DNA of 28,845 nt from Treponema sp. UBA937 (GTDB lineage Bacteria > Spirochaetota > Spirochaetia > Treponematales > Breznakiellaceae): contig DBDH01000022.1 of the NCBI GenBank assembly GCA_002293455.1, positions 1-28,845 on the forward strand. Reading direction: 5' to 3'. The translations under genes and the position numbers were made by a program. Of this stretch, positions 1 to 8,451 are shown one piece after another. Each line of letters opens with the position of its first letter. Positions within the stretch are counted from its first letter, which is position 1. The notes under the pieces are model-generated. The model was not told the origin of the DNA and made no database searches. It saw only the letters and a program-made list of their open reading frames with translations.

Positions 1-1265
1 TCTCTTCCAAGGGTATCTTCGGTAATGGTCATGAGGGCGGTACTCATCTTCTGGATAGCATCATTCTTTGTAATAAGCGCCATCATCCGTATCGAATTGA
101 GGGTGTTACATAGAAAGTGAGGATTCAATTGATAGCGAAGAACATCGATCTCGGTTTTAAGCCGTTCCTTTTGCTCGTTCTTTATTGCCTTCGTCAGCGA
201 ATCGATTTCGGCAACCATAAAGTTAAAGGAATCGTTGAGCCGGTTCAGCTCCGCAAATGAACTGGCGGGAACCTTTACCGAAAAATCGCCCTTTGCAACC
301 GATGCCATTTCGGAAATAACGATGTTCAGCGGATTGAGAATACGCCGGAAAAAAAGGAGATTGTAACCGAGGAAAAAGAGGACGATGAGAATCATCGCGG
401 CGGAAAGAATATACAAGATGATGTCAACCCGCTGTGTGAGAGAGCGGATGTTTATCGCTTCGATCAAGGTCCAGCCGGAAGCGTTCACCGGGCTTTCCAT
501 CATCATGTAAGAGCGGCCGAATGTTCCATCTATATCAGAAATGGGCAGACCAACGATTTCAGGATTACTTGAGGCAAGAATCATTCCATTTCTTCCCGTA
601 AGAAAAGTATGAGATATTGCCGAGTTTCCGCCGCTTTCATGTTTCTGCCGGATAAAGTCATTCAGTTCATTCACGACAAACGTAACTACAAGCATCCCCA
701 CTCCGGTATCATGACTCGTACGTGCCGGCGGAGCAACGGCAAGACTTACCATCAAGGGGCCGCCGTTATCCGATGCAAGAGTGTCTGGAAAGATAACCGA
801 TCCCGGCGTTTCTGAGGTAAGTGTGTAATAGTCAAGGGCAGACGAGTGAGAAAGCGTTACTCCGCTGTAATAGTTCCGCGAAACAAAAGGAACACTTAGG
901 TCGGAGAAAAAAAGATAATATGCCGCAAGCTGTTTTGAAAGCAAAAAGTGGGTATTAAAAATATCTGCAAAGGCAAAGGAAATTTCATAGCGTTGTTCAG
1001 AAGATGATGTTCTCACATATTCAAGGGAGCGGCTCATCAGCGCGCGGTTATGTATCAGCGAAGAAGCCACTATCGACATCCGCTCCAGTTCAGCATTCAC
1101 ACTGTCCGCGCTTTTACTTATTGTCGCCTGCCGCTGATCGGCGGTCATTCCAATGATTTCCTGCCGGAAAATATAGCCTGAAACAAACATGAAGATAAGA
1201 ACAGGTAAAGCAATGAGCAAAAGAAATGATTGAATGTGCCGGGAAGCGATACTGTATTCTTTCAT
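1..1265 (-). CDS. Sensor histidine kinase, YesM-like (partial, C-terminus beyond window)
   Basis: Membrane sensor kinase read from the reverse strand. 421 codons are open from an ATG at 1265 and the frame runs off the left edge, so the ATPase domain is missing. An N-terminal membrane segment (residues about 12-34) is followed by an extracellular sensor region of about 245 residues (Cache-like by position), a second membrane segment (about 280-303) and a HAMP-like linker. The His_kinase (PF06580-type) motif QLNPHFLCNTLNSI follows near residue 380; the His in PHF is the expected phospho-acceptor. The start is supported by a GGGGGA ribosome site about 6 bases upstream. Kinases of this class usually pair with an AraC- or LytTR-type response regulator, which would lie outside the window. 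The ligand is unknown. It is divergent from the zinc-finger/purHD unit. Confidence 0.88.
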   Translation of the reverse strand, partial: MKEYSIASRHIQSFLLLIALPVLIFMFVSGYIFRQEIIGMTADQRQATISKSADSVNAELERMSIVASSLIHNRALMSRSLEYVRTSSSEQRYEISFAFADIFNTHFLLSKQLAAYYLFFSDLSVPFVSRNYYSGVTLSHSSALDYYTLTSETPGSVIFPDTLASDNGGPLMVSLAVAPPARTSHDTGVGMLVVTFVVNELNDFIRQKHESGGNSAISHTFLTGRNGMILASSNPEIVGLPISDIDGTFGRSYMMMESPVNASGWTLIEAINIRSLTQRVDIILYILSAAMILIVLFFLGYNLLFFRRILNPLNIVISEMASVAKGDFSVKVPASSFAELNRLNDSFNFMVAEIDSLTKAIKNEQKERLKTEIDVLRYQLNPHFLCNTLNSIRMMALITKNDAIQKMSTALMTITEDTLGR

Positions 1266-1377
1266 CAGCAATCCCCCTGTTCTTTTTATCACAAAGACGC
1301 ATGGCTGTCTAGAAAACAAAGGAAAGAAATTATGGAACGCTGAAATGCGTTTGCCGTGATATCTTAAGAAACTCATA

Positions 1378-1406
1378 TAGACACCTGTCAAGGGAAGTGT
1401 TATCAT
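1378..1406 (+). promoter_or_regulatory. Probable sigma-70 promoter of the zinc-finger/purH/purD unit
   Basis: The -35 box TAGACA (1378-1383) and the -10 box TATCAT (1401-1406) each match consensus at 5 of 6 positions and are separated by 17 bases. This predicts a start near 1413, about 25 bases before the ATG at 1439. Seen in sequence; not experimentally supported. Confidence 0.5.
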
Positions 1407-1438
1407 CATTCTGAAAAATAGGATGATGAGGGATTCTT

Positions 1439-2062
1439 ATGGCTGTATCACAAGGCAATTGTTTTATCTGCGGTAAAACAGTCAGTAAAAACGCCGTCAA
1501 AAATCATATCATGAAAGAGCATAATACCGGTTCGGAGGAATGTTATCTTATAAAAGCGGAAGGCGCGCATAACAAAGATTACTGGCTTTATTTTAGCGCC
1601 GCCCTTGATTCATCGCTTTTGGAAGTAGACGAATTCTTCCGTGATATTTGGTGTGAATGCTGCGGGCATATGAGCGCGTTTCGCAGAGGCTATGAAGAAA
1701 TTGGCGAAACACGTACAATCGCATCTCTTTTTCCGGGTGAAATATTCACTTACGAATATGACTTCGGTACGACAACTGAAATTGTAATCAAAGTTATTGA
1801 TAGAATTACCCGTCAGAAACAGAAAGAAGATGTGCAGCTTCTTGCCCGAAATGTTCCTCCTGACATGGTTTGTGAGAAATGCGGAGCGCCTGCCGGTGTG
1901 ATAAATGCATGGGAATACGAAGCATTGTGTGATGAATGTGCAAAAAACGCTGAAGAAGAAGAGGCTTTGCTGCCGATTACCAATTCGCCCCGTTGCGGCG
2001 AATGCGGTTATGTGGGAGAGCGGGATAAATGGACATTTAATCCGAAAGGAGTATTGATATGA
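1439..2062 (+). CDS. Multi-zinc-finger protein with a pRiA4b ORF-3-like core
   Basis: A 207-residue soluble protein of unknown function. Residues 8-28 form a C2H2-like finger (C8, C11, H23, H28). The cluster WCECCGH holds C72, C74, C75 and H77. A zinc ribbon follows with C145, C148, C164 and C167, and a last CGEC pair is at 186-189. The stretch around 45-120, ending in GEIFTYEYDFGTTTE, resembles the plasmid pRiA4b ORF-3-like family, whose members carry a Y-x-Y-D-F-G signature; the assignment is from memory of the family pattern. The ribosome site GAGGGA precedes the ATG. Its stop overlaps the purH start in an ATGA, so the two are likely translationally coupled. Metal binding is likely; nucleic-acid binding is only a possibility. 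Confidence 0.8.
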   Translation: MAVSQGNCFICGKTVSKNAVKNHIMKEHNTGSEECYLIKAEGAHNKDYWLYFSAALDSSLLEVDEFFRDIWCECCGHMSAFRRGYEEIGETRTIASLFPGEIFTYEYDFGTTTEIVIKVIDRITRQKQKEDVQLLARNVPPDMVCEKCGAPAGVINAWEYEALCDECAKNAEEEEALLPITNSPRCGECGYVGERDKWTFNPKGVLI

Positions 2063-3690
2063 AACGTCGCGCGCTCATGAGTGTGTATGATAAAAATGGA
2101 ATTTTGACTCTCGCGAAATATTTGGAAAAAAGCGGCTGGGAAATTATTTCCACCGGCGGAACCTATAAGTATTTAAAGGATAACCAGACGGCGGTTACCG
2201 GAATCGAAGACGTTACACAGTTTCCTGAAATGCTCGACGGCCGGGTAAAAACGCTGCATCCGGTTATTCATGCCGGACTTCTTGCCCGCAGGGATAACGC
2301 GGAACATATGAAAACGCTGGAAGAAAGAGGAATTGGGACCATCGATTTGGTCTGCGTAAATCTCTATCCTTTTTTTGAAAAAGTTCAGGCGGGACTTACG
2401 CTTGATGAAACCGTCGAGTTTATCGATATCGGCGGTCCAACCATGCTCCGCTCCGCCGCAAAGAATTTTCATCATGTATTGGTTCTGACCGACCCTGCCG
2501 ATTACGATGAAACAATACAGTATCTTGAAGCGGGAGACATTCCCGAATCATTCAGGAAAAAACTTGCAGGGAAGGTGTTCGATTTAACTTCCGCTTATGA
2601 CGCGGCTATTGCGCGCTATCTTTTGGATGAACCATTCCCAGAATATTGGCCGCAGTCGCTGAGGAAAGTTCAATCGCTTCGTTACGGCGAAAACGGACAT
2701 CAAACGGCGGCGCTTTACGCAAATACCGATAAGCCCGGCGTAATCGGTAATATGAAACAGATTCACGGCAAGGAATTAAGCTACAACAATATCAGGGATT
2801 TAGATTTAGCCTGGAAAGCCGTATGCGCCCACGGGCTTGAGACCGATAACGCGGAGCCGATGGGAGCCGCGGACATTGAAGCAATCCTCGGAAATAATTC
2901 CGTTGGGAAAAAATCCGCCGCTAAACAAGTTGCCTGTGTCGCGGTGAAGCATAATACGCCATGCGGGGCTTCCCTGGGCGGCATACTTTTAGAAGCATAC
3001 AACAATTGTTTTGCCTGCGACCCTGTTTCTATCTTCGGCGGAATTATCGCCTGTAACGTAAAAGTTGATGAAGCCGCCGCAAAAAAGATGTCGGAGATTT
3101 TCTTTGAAATTATCGCGGCTCCTGATTTTGATGAAGAGGCTCTTTCTATCCTTCAAGCCAAGAAGAATCTCCGCATCATCAAAATTACTCATGCCGCTAA
3201 GGAAGAAAAAGAATGCACTGCCGTTGACGGCGGAGTTTTAGTTCAGGACAGTGACAGGAGACTCATTGAAAAATGGGAAGTGGTTACCAAAACCCAAGTC
3301 GATCCCAAAGATATTGATGACATGATTTTCGGCATGAGGACCGTTGCCTTTGTAAAATCGAACGCTATTGTTATCGTAAAAGACGGGGCGGCCGTAGGAA
3401 TCGGCGGAGGACAGACCAACCGGATTTGGCCGGCGCGTGATTCTCTGGAACGAAGCCGCGCGGTGATTCAAACCGTAAAAGAGGCGGGAACAGGAGACGG
3501 AACACCCGCAAGGGTACTCGCGTCAGATGCCTTCTTCCCCTTCCCCGACATTGTCGAAGCCGCCGCCGAATACGGAATCAAAGCGATTATTCAGCCGGGC
3601 GGCTCAATCAACGACAAGGCTTCTATTGAAGCCTGTGACAAACTTGGCATCGCTATGGTATTTACCGGGATTCGGCATTTTAAGCATTAA
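2059..3690 (+). CDS. purH: Bifunctional AICAR transformylase / IMP cyclohydrolase
   Basis: A 543-residue cytoplasmic enzyme for the last two steps of IMP synthesis: formyl transfer from 10-formyl-THF to AICAR, then ring closure. The N-terminal cyclohydrolase (MGS-like) domain shows STGGTYKYL and DGRVKTLHPVIHAGLLARR. The transformylase part shows the catalytic Lys-His in VKHNTPCGA, then DPVSIFGGIIACN, IGGGQTNRI and the C-terminal block ASDAFFPFPDIVEAA...IIQPGGSINDK...FTGIRHFKH. It is slightly longer than the E. coli enzyme (529), with extra residues around 265-290 before the KHN motif. It starts inside the stop of the zinc-finger gene (ATGA) and is 24 bases upstream of purD. Confidence 0.97.
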   Translation: MKRRALMSVYDKNGILTLAKYLEKSGWEIISTGGTYKYLKDNQTAVTGIEDVTQFPEMLDGRVKTLHPVIHAGLLARRDNAEHMKTLEERGIGTIDLVCVNLYPFFEKVQAGLTLDETVEFIDIGGPTMLRSAAKNFHHVLVLTDPADYDETIQYLEAGDIPESFRKKLAGKVFDLTSAYDAAIARYLLDEPFPEYWPQSLRKVQSLRYGENGHQTAALYANTDKPGVIGNMKQIHGKELSYNNIRDLDLAWKAVCAHGLETDNAEPMGAADIEAILGNNSVGKKSAAKQVACVAVKHNTPCGASLGGILLEAYNNCFACDPVSIFGGIIACNVKVDEAAAKKMSEIFFEIIAAPDFDEEALSILQAKKNLRIIKITHAAKEEKECTAVDGGVLVQDSDRRLIEKWEVVTKTQVDPKDIDDMIFGMRTVAFVKSNAIVIVKDGAAVGIGGGQTNRIWPARDSLERSRAVIQTVKEAGTGDGTPARVLASDAFFPFPDIVEAAAEYGIKAIIQPGGSINDKASIEACDKLGIAMVFTGIRHFKH

Positions 3691-3714
3691 TTTTTTCAAG
3701 TTCAGGGGAAATCG

Positions 3715-5013
3715 ATGAAAGTTTTGGTTATTGGATCAGGCGGCAGGGAACACGCGCTAGCATGGAAACTTGCGGAATCAGAAAAGGTATCTTATGTGTA
3801 TGCCGCTCCCGGAAACGGAGGTACTGCCAGGGAAGCAAAATGTTCCAATGTGCCGTTCGCCGATAATCCCGAAGGCTGGGAGCAGCTTATTTCTTTTGCC
3901 AAAAAAGAAGAAATCGATTTTACGGTTGTGGGACCCGAAGCGCCTTTAGCCGAGGGTATTGCGGATGTTTTTCGGAACGCGGGACTCGCCATTATCGGCG
4001 CCGACAAAAAATCCGCGGAACTTGAATCCAGTAAGGTGTTTTCAAAAACGTTTATGAAAAAGTACGGCGTCAGAACAGCGGTGAGTGAAAGTTTTTCCGA
4101 TTATGAAAAAGCCGCGTCTTATGCCGGTCACTATTTTGCGTCATCTCTCAAGCCGCTCGTTATCAAAGCCGACGGGCTTGCCGCCGGAAAAGGCGTTGTG
4201 ATTGCCGCTGATTACAATGAAGCAAACAACGCTCTCGTTTCCTTTATGAAAGATTCAACTCTTGGCGAAGCGGGAAAAACAGTTGTCCTTGAAGAATTCC
4301 TTGAAGGAAAGGAAGTTTCCGTTCTGGCTGCCGTAGATGTAAAAGATAACAAGGGCAGCATCGTTCCTTTTATTTCCGCGCGGGATCACAAACGGCGTTT
4401 TGACGGGGGCGAGGGGCCGAACACCGGCGGCATGGGCGCGATAGCACCTGTGCCGGATTATTCGGAAAAGGCGCAGGCGGATTTTATCACTTCTATACTA
4501 CAGCCGACCCTTGAAGGCATTTTACAGGAACAGATGGATTACCGGGGTTTTATCTTCTTTGGGCTTATGGTTCATGAAGACGCTTGTTCTCTCCTTGAAT
4601 ACAACGTCCGGTTGGGCGATCCTGAAACCCAAGCGGTGCTTCCCTTAATGGATTTTGATTTTGCCGATTTATGCGTATCGATTCTTGAAGGCCGCCTGCA
4701 ATCGTTTGATTTTTCCTGGAAAGAAGGAGCCGTCTGCGCTCCCGTGGCTGTTGCCGGCGGGTATCCCGGAACATACAGAAAGGGTGATGTTATCAGTATT
4801 GATGAAAAGGTATTACAGGATACAGATGTAAAACTTTTTGCGGCGGGAGCTGTTCTCAATAACGATGATCAGCTTGTTACAAGCGGAGGACGGGTTCTCG
4901 CATTATCGGCTTACGGGACAAACGCCGAAGAAGCATGGAACAAAGCCTACCAAGCTATGGACGCGGTTCAGTTTGAAGGAATGGGATACCGGAAAGACAT
5001 TGGGAAAGAATAG
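3715..5013 (+). CDS. purD: Phosphoribosylamine-glycine ligase (GAR synthetase)
   Basis: A 432-residue ATP-grasp enzyme that joins glycine to phosphoribosylamine in purine synthesis. The N-terminal nucleotide-fold motif KVLVIGSGGREHALAWKL, the block VVGPEAPLAEGI, the ATP-grasp segment IKADGLAAGKGVV, the sequence GGMGAIAPVP and the metal-binding YNVRLGDPETQAVLPLM are all present in the usual order and length. The start ATG has an AGGGGA ribosome site 6 bases upstream. It lies 24 bases after purH and is surely co-transcribed. The next gene converges on it after 36 bases; an imperfect, bulged inverted repeat there may terminate transcription but is not convincing. Confidence 0.97.
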   Translation: MKVLVIGSGGREHALAWKLAESEKVSYVYAAPGNGGTAREAKCSNVPFADNPEGWEQLISFAKKEEIDFTVVGPEAPLAEGIADVFRNAGLAIIGADKKSAELESSKVFSKTFMKKYGVRTAVSESFSDYEKAASYAGHYFASSLKPLVIKADGLAAGKGVVIAADYNEANNALVSFMKDSTLGEAGKTVVLEEFLEGKEVSVLAAVDVKDNKGSIVPFISARDHKRRFDGGEGPNTGGMGAIAPVPDYSEKAQADFITSILQPTLEGILQEQMDYRGFIFFGLMVHEDACSLLEYNVRLGDPETQAVLPLMDFDFADLCVSILEGRLQSFDFSWKEGAVCAPVAVAGGYPGTYRKGDVISIDEKVLQDTDVKLFAAGAVLNNDDQLVTSGGRVLALSAYGTNAEEAWNKAYQAMDAVQFEGMGYRKDIGKE

Positions 5014-5049
5014 ACTGTCAGGATAATGCCGTCATTTTTGTTGTACGCG

Positions 5050-6729
5050 TTATTCCCTGTCTTTTGTTTCTTTCATTATATTTACGTAAATCTTTAGTTC
5101 TTTGAGTGAAGAAATGCCGAGTTTTGAGTAGATGTTCCGGTTGTGAAATTTGATCGTGTTAATGCTGACAAATAGTTTGTTCGCTATTTGCTGGGCGGAG
5201 AAGTTTTTCATATAAAGGTTGAATACGGCTTGTTCGCTTATGGTGAGGGTTTCGAGGTTCCGGCGGAATTCTTTATAAGCCGCGGAAGCGGATATGTCGG
5301 CAGGAACTTCTTCGGAGTTTTCCGGCGGAACGGCACGGCGCTTTGCTTCTTCAAGTTCTGCCGTAAGGCTTTCTTTTTCCGCGTCCAGTGATTTGCGTTC
5401 ATCGTCCAATGCGGTAAGATATTTCAGCAGGTCATCAATTTCCGTAATCCGCGTTTTGGGGAGACTTGTCCGGTTATCAGTCTTTAAGAGTTCGAGTGCG
5501 GACACAACAGGGCGTATATAACGGCGGCTGACGAATACGGCCGCAAAGAAGCTCGCAAGGAGGAGCGCCGCGAGTAGTGCGTAAGACAGGATTCTGCTTT
5601 GGCGGGCCGCGTTTTCCCAATCATTAAGCGGCATGAGGACCGCAAGCGCCCATGCTTCTCCCGCAAAGGGCGAACCGGTAGGATAGAACGCGAGTTTTTC
5701 CATCCGGCCGGTATACACAACATTATCGTTTCCGCTCCATGCGTCAGGACGGCGGCGGAAATGTGCCCGGCTGGGACTCTCCGCAAAGAGGAGCCCGTTT
5801 GTTCTGCTTGCAAGATACGAGTTGCCCGCAAGCAGTCCCGCTTCCGTATCAATGCTGCCGCCGCGAAGCGGAGCGAAGACGGCGAACGCGCGGGGGTATT
5901 CCGTGCTGTTCGGGGTATACAGATTTTTGAACAGCATGGCGCTTACTTCTATGCCGCAAAGTCCGTATATTGTCCCATTACGCGATACGAGCGGGATGCA
6001 CAAGCGTATAGAATGTTCGCTGTCGCCTTCCATCAAATGCCGTGCGCTCCAGTAATAAAGGCGTGATACATCCAATCCGTTGTTTTGGCGGGCGGTTTCC
6101 AGCGCCTTCCCGTAAAAGGCCGCGTCGCTTATATCAAATTCCGCGCGCCACTGTCCGATAAGTTCGGCTTTATTGGCACGGGCGACGGACGCGGGCCCCC
6201 GCAGACAATAGGTTTTTGACGGAATAGCGGTCATGTTATTCGGTTCGGTACGTTTGAAGTAAAGACCCGCCCGGGACGAAGTAGTGTTATGCGCATCATC
6301 AAAAATGATGAATACGCCGCTGCATATATTATTTTCGAGGACGGCAATAAGCTCCCTCGCTTCTTCCAAAAGAATGTTTTCAATTACATCGGGACGCGCG
6401 GCGATTTCATCTTCGGTGATTCCATTCCTTTCCGTCCAGAGACTAATGTCAGACGCGATGGTTCTGGCAAGAGCGACTCCACGCAGTGAGAGCCTGTTGA
6501 AATCGTCTGAAATGTTTGACTGCAGATGTCTTGTTTCCGCGTCCAGCCACGTTGTATGCCGCCGTTCCGCGGCATTGAAAAGCCCCGTCGAGGTTAAAAG
6601 GAGAAAACCTCCTCCCACAAGCGCGATTCCAAAGAGAGCGAAGAACGCAAACAGCCGTACCTGAAGGCTTCTCGCTTCCTCCCCCCGGATACGCCTGAGG
6701 AGGAGCAGCGCCTCGTGAAACATATTCAC
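5050..6729 (-). CDS. Membrane-anchored LuxR-type regulator with extracytoplasmic sensor domain
   Basis: A 559-residue protein that appears to be a one-component transmembrane transcription factor. The first membrane segment is at about residues 26-50. A large extracytoplasmic region (about 50-375, Cache-like by layout) follows, with a second membrane segment at about 378-400. A charged coiled-coil-prone stretch lies near 430-468. The C-terminus (about 491-550) is a LuxR/GerE helix-turn-helix: TISEQAVFNLYMKNFSAQQIANKLFVSINTIKFHNRNIYSKLGI. No kinase or receiver motif is visible. The start is taken as GTG at 6729, because AAGGA lies 7 bases upstream; an in-frame ATG at 6723 is the alternative. 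It lies 35 bases downstream of the binding-protein gene, so the pair is probably one transcript. This suggests the regulator senses a ligand, perhaps through that protein. That link is inference. Confidence 0.88.
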   Translation of the reverse strand: MNMFHEALLLLRRIRGEEARSLQVRLFAFFALFGIALVGGGFLLLTSTGLFNAAERRHTTWLDAETRHLQSNISDDFNRLSLRGVALARTIASDISLWTERNGITEDEIAARPDVIENILLEEARELIAVLENNICSGVFIIFDDAHNTTSSRAGLYFKRTEPNNMTAIPSKTYCLRGPASVARANKAELIGQWRAEFDISDAAFYGKALETARQNNGLDVSRLYYWSARHLMEGDSEHSIRLCIPLVSRNGTIYGLCGIEVSAMLFKNLYTPNSTEYPRAFAVFAPLRGGSIDTEAGLLAGNSYLASRTNGLLFAESPSRAHFRRRPDAWSGNDNVVYTGRMEKLAFYPTGSPFAGEAWALAVLMPLNDWENAARQSRILSYALLAALLLASFFAAVFVSRRYIRPVVSALELLKTDNRTSLPKTRITEIDDLLKYLTALDDERKSLDAEKESLTAELEEAKRRAVPPENSEEVPADISASAAYKEFRRNLETLTISEQAVFNLYMKNFSAQQIANKLFVSINTIKFHNRNIYSKLGISSLKELKIYVNIMKETKDRE

Positions 6730-6764
6730 GTTATCGTCCTTTATACATGGTGTTATTCATCAGT

Positions 6765-8129
6765 TTACTTTTGCAATTCCGCGGTAAACTCGGCAAGAGC
6801 ATCGTTTTGACGCAAGTTGCCGCCGTTAAGGTAGGCTTCCCGGTTTTGCGTCAGTATCTCCTTATAGCGTTTTTCATAGTCTTTCGAGATACTGTCGAAA
6901 CTTTCAAATACCGGCGCGGTAAAAAAATCGTATTCCGCGTACATCATTGTTACCGTCTCAAGCATCTGTCTGATGTAAGGATTTTCCACCGCCGCAATGC
7001 GCAAGGGCATTTGGGTTTCAAAGGCTTCGTTGGTAACGGGAAGATAGCCGGTTTCGGCAACAAAACGCATATTCTGTTCCGGAGCGGTAAACCATTTAAG
7101 GAATAACGCGGCGGCGCTTTCCCGTTTCTTATCGGATTTAGCGACTATAAAGCCGTTTCCCCTCTGGATGGCTGCTTTTTCCCCTCCGTTTAGCACCGGG
7201 TACGGCAATATGCTGTACTTGACCAGTTCGACGCGGTTATCCGGGTAGGTAACGGTATCGCCGTAGAACAAAATACCCGCCGATGAACCTATGGAACAGA
7301 TAATATCCCCGGTCTTGGAAAGGTCTGAGGAATAACCGTCATAGAGGACGATGCCGCCTGTAACGGACGGAGTATAGAAGGTTTCCCAGATGTGCCGGTA
7401 CGCGGCAGTATCAAGCGCGGGAACTTCCCCGTTAAAGAGCCTTGCGCCTTGTTGAAACATGCCTGTTTGGGCAATATTTATCCAGGAATCAGCGGAAAAA
7501 AATTGCCGGCTGTCCCGCGGAATATCAGGCGTTTGGGCGTTGGACCACTCATAGTACCGCATCGCCGCGTCCGCAATTCCTTCAAAGGTTTTAAAGCAGT
7601 CCATTGTTATACCCGCCGCCGCCGCGAAACGGTCAAAGAACGTTTGATTGACAAAAAGAATCTCAGTGGATTTAGCGAAAGGAAACACATAAAGGCCGTT
7701 GTCTCCAAAGCGGCCTTCGTCCACAAAGGCCGGAATATACGCCGCGAGTTCTTCCTTCGTAAAATAGACGTCAAGGTCCGCCAAAAGCCCTTTTGTCTGG
7801 AATTGAATAGCCGTTTTAGGGTAAGCGGTAGCGATGTCGGGCATTTTCGGCGCGCCGGGATCTCCCGAAATAATCATATTCATGGCTTCCTGAAGATTGG
7901 CGCTGGACGTGATAGCTTCCACGTTGACAATGACGCCTTCTTCCCTTCCCACGGTGGCGTTAAACTCGTCAATCAAAAAATCCATCGTCTGCTGCATACC
8001 GCCGCCAAAGTTATGCCACATAGAGATTGTTACCGGATTCTTAGGATCAAGCGGCCCTTTTGCCTCGCAGGCGGTAAACAGAACCATAAATAGGCAGAGA
8101 CTCAAGATTCCCGGTATAAACTTTTTCAA
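6765..8129 (-). CDS. Sugar-type ABC extracellular solute-binding lipoprotein (family 1), without permease genes
   Basis: A 454-residue exported lipoprotein. The signal peptide ends in a lipobox, LFTAC, with lipidated Cys21. The mature part begins with VTISMWHNFGG, typical of carbohydrate-binding family 1 proteins (COG1653). Later blocks such as NGFIVAKSDKKRESAAALFLKWFTAPEQNMRFVAETGYLPV are characteristic of that family. The start is TTG at 8129, chosen because a strong AAAGGAG lies 7 bases upstream. Family members normally feed two permeases of the MalF/MalG type; none is encoded here, only the membrane LuxR regulator 35 bases downstream. It may therefore be an orphan receptor for a shared transporter or a ligand-presenting partner for the sensor. 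The substrate cannot be read from sequence. Confidence 0.92.
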   Translation of the reverse strand: MKKFIPGILSLCLFMVLFTACEAKGPLDPKNPVTISMWHNFGGGMQQTMDFLIDEFNATVGREEGVIVNVEAITSSANLQEAMNMIISGDPGAPKMPDIATAYPKTAIQFQTKGLLADLDVYFTKEELAAYIPAFVDEGRFGDNGLYVFPFAKSTEILFVNQTFFDRFAAAAGITMDCFKTFEGIADAAMRYYEWSNAQTPDIPRDSRQFFSADSWINIAQTGMFQQGARLFNGEVPALDTAAYRHIWETFYTPSVTGGIVLYDGYSSDLSKTGDIICSIGSSAGILFYGDTVTYPDNRVELVKYSILPYPVLNGGEKAAIQRGNGFIVAKSDKKRESAAALFLKWFTAPEQNMRFVAETGYLPVTNEAFETQMPLRIAAVENPYIRQMLETVTMMYAEYDFFTAPVFESFDSISKDYEKRYKEILTQNREAYLNGGNLRQNDALAEFTAELQK

Positions 8130-8195
8130 TTTAATACTCCTTTGTTACTTGGCACATAGAAAAAATATCCCTAAAATCTTTCTTTAGGCGCTTTC

Positions 8196-8210
8196 CTATC
8201 CTTGGGATAG
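8196..8210. promoter_or_regulatory. Operator-like inverted repeat over the predicted +1 of the binding-protein operon
   Basis: The perfect arms CTATCC and GGATAG are separated by TTG. They lie just downstream of the predicted -10 box of the reverse-strand promoter, overlapping its likely start site. A third GGATAG half-site occurs in the second repeat at 8248-8264. The binding factor is unknown; the LuxR-type regulator of the same operon is a candidate. Confidence 0.45.
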
Positions 8211-8214
8211 TGTC

Positions 8215-8244
8215 TTTATAGGTTATTTTACTCCTTTTCTGCAA
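8215..8244 (-). promoter_or_regulatory. Promoter of the binding-protein/LuxR operon
   Basis: Reading the reverse strand, the -35 box TTGCAG (8244-8239) and the -10 box TATAAA (8220-8215) are separated by 18 bases. The leader to the TTG start is about 80 bases. It lies within the 322-base divergent region 8130-8451, which contains no gene. Confidence 0.55.
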
Positions 8245-8247
8245 AAA

Positions 8248-8264
8248 ACTATCCGCGAAATAGT
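8248..8264. promoter_or_regulatory. Second operator-like inverted repeat, upstream of the -35 box
   Basis: ACTAT and ATAGT arms flank a 7-base spacer; the left arm overlaps another GGATAG half-site (reverse strand, 8254-8249). Its centre is about 53 bases, near five helical turns, from the centre of the repeat at 8196-8210. This fits a factor binding both sites on the same face of the DNA. This is inference from spacing only. Confidence 0.35.
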
Positions 8265-8331
8265 ATACAAAACACTTTTGCCCTTATTACTCTTTGTAGT
8301 GTGGAAATACGGTGTTGTTTCGGCACGCCCG

Positions 8332-8361
8332 ATGACAACAAGCACCGGATTCTACTATTAT
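8332..8361 (+). promoter_or_regulatory. Possible promoter of the beta-helix lipoprotein gene
   Basis: ATGACA (8332-8337) and TATTAT (8356-8361) are separated by 18 bases, each 5 of 6 to consensus. This gives a leader of about 85 bases before the ATG at 8452. No clear operator was seen next to it. Confidence 0.4.
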
Positions 8362-8451
8362 AACACATTTTCGCGCTTTTTCAAGAAGAACGGAAGTGTA
8401 CTATGAGAACCTTATTCGCTCGAGTGGTGAATATTTTTTAAGGAGTAAACG

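Noticed and set aside
2173..2475. 100-codon reverse frame inside purH and other long opposite-strand frames in purD, thrS and uvrC
   Set aside because: They lie wholly inside strongly identified genes, have no ribosome sites or family patterns, and reflect codon bias.
5014..5065. Terminator between purD and the LuxR gene
   Set aside because: The arms pair only with several bulges, and the T-rich tail is broken, so I did not list it as a feature.
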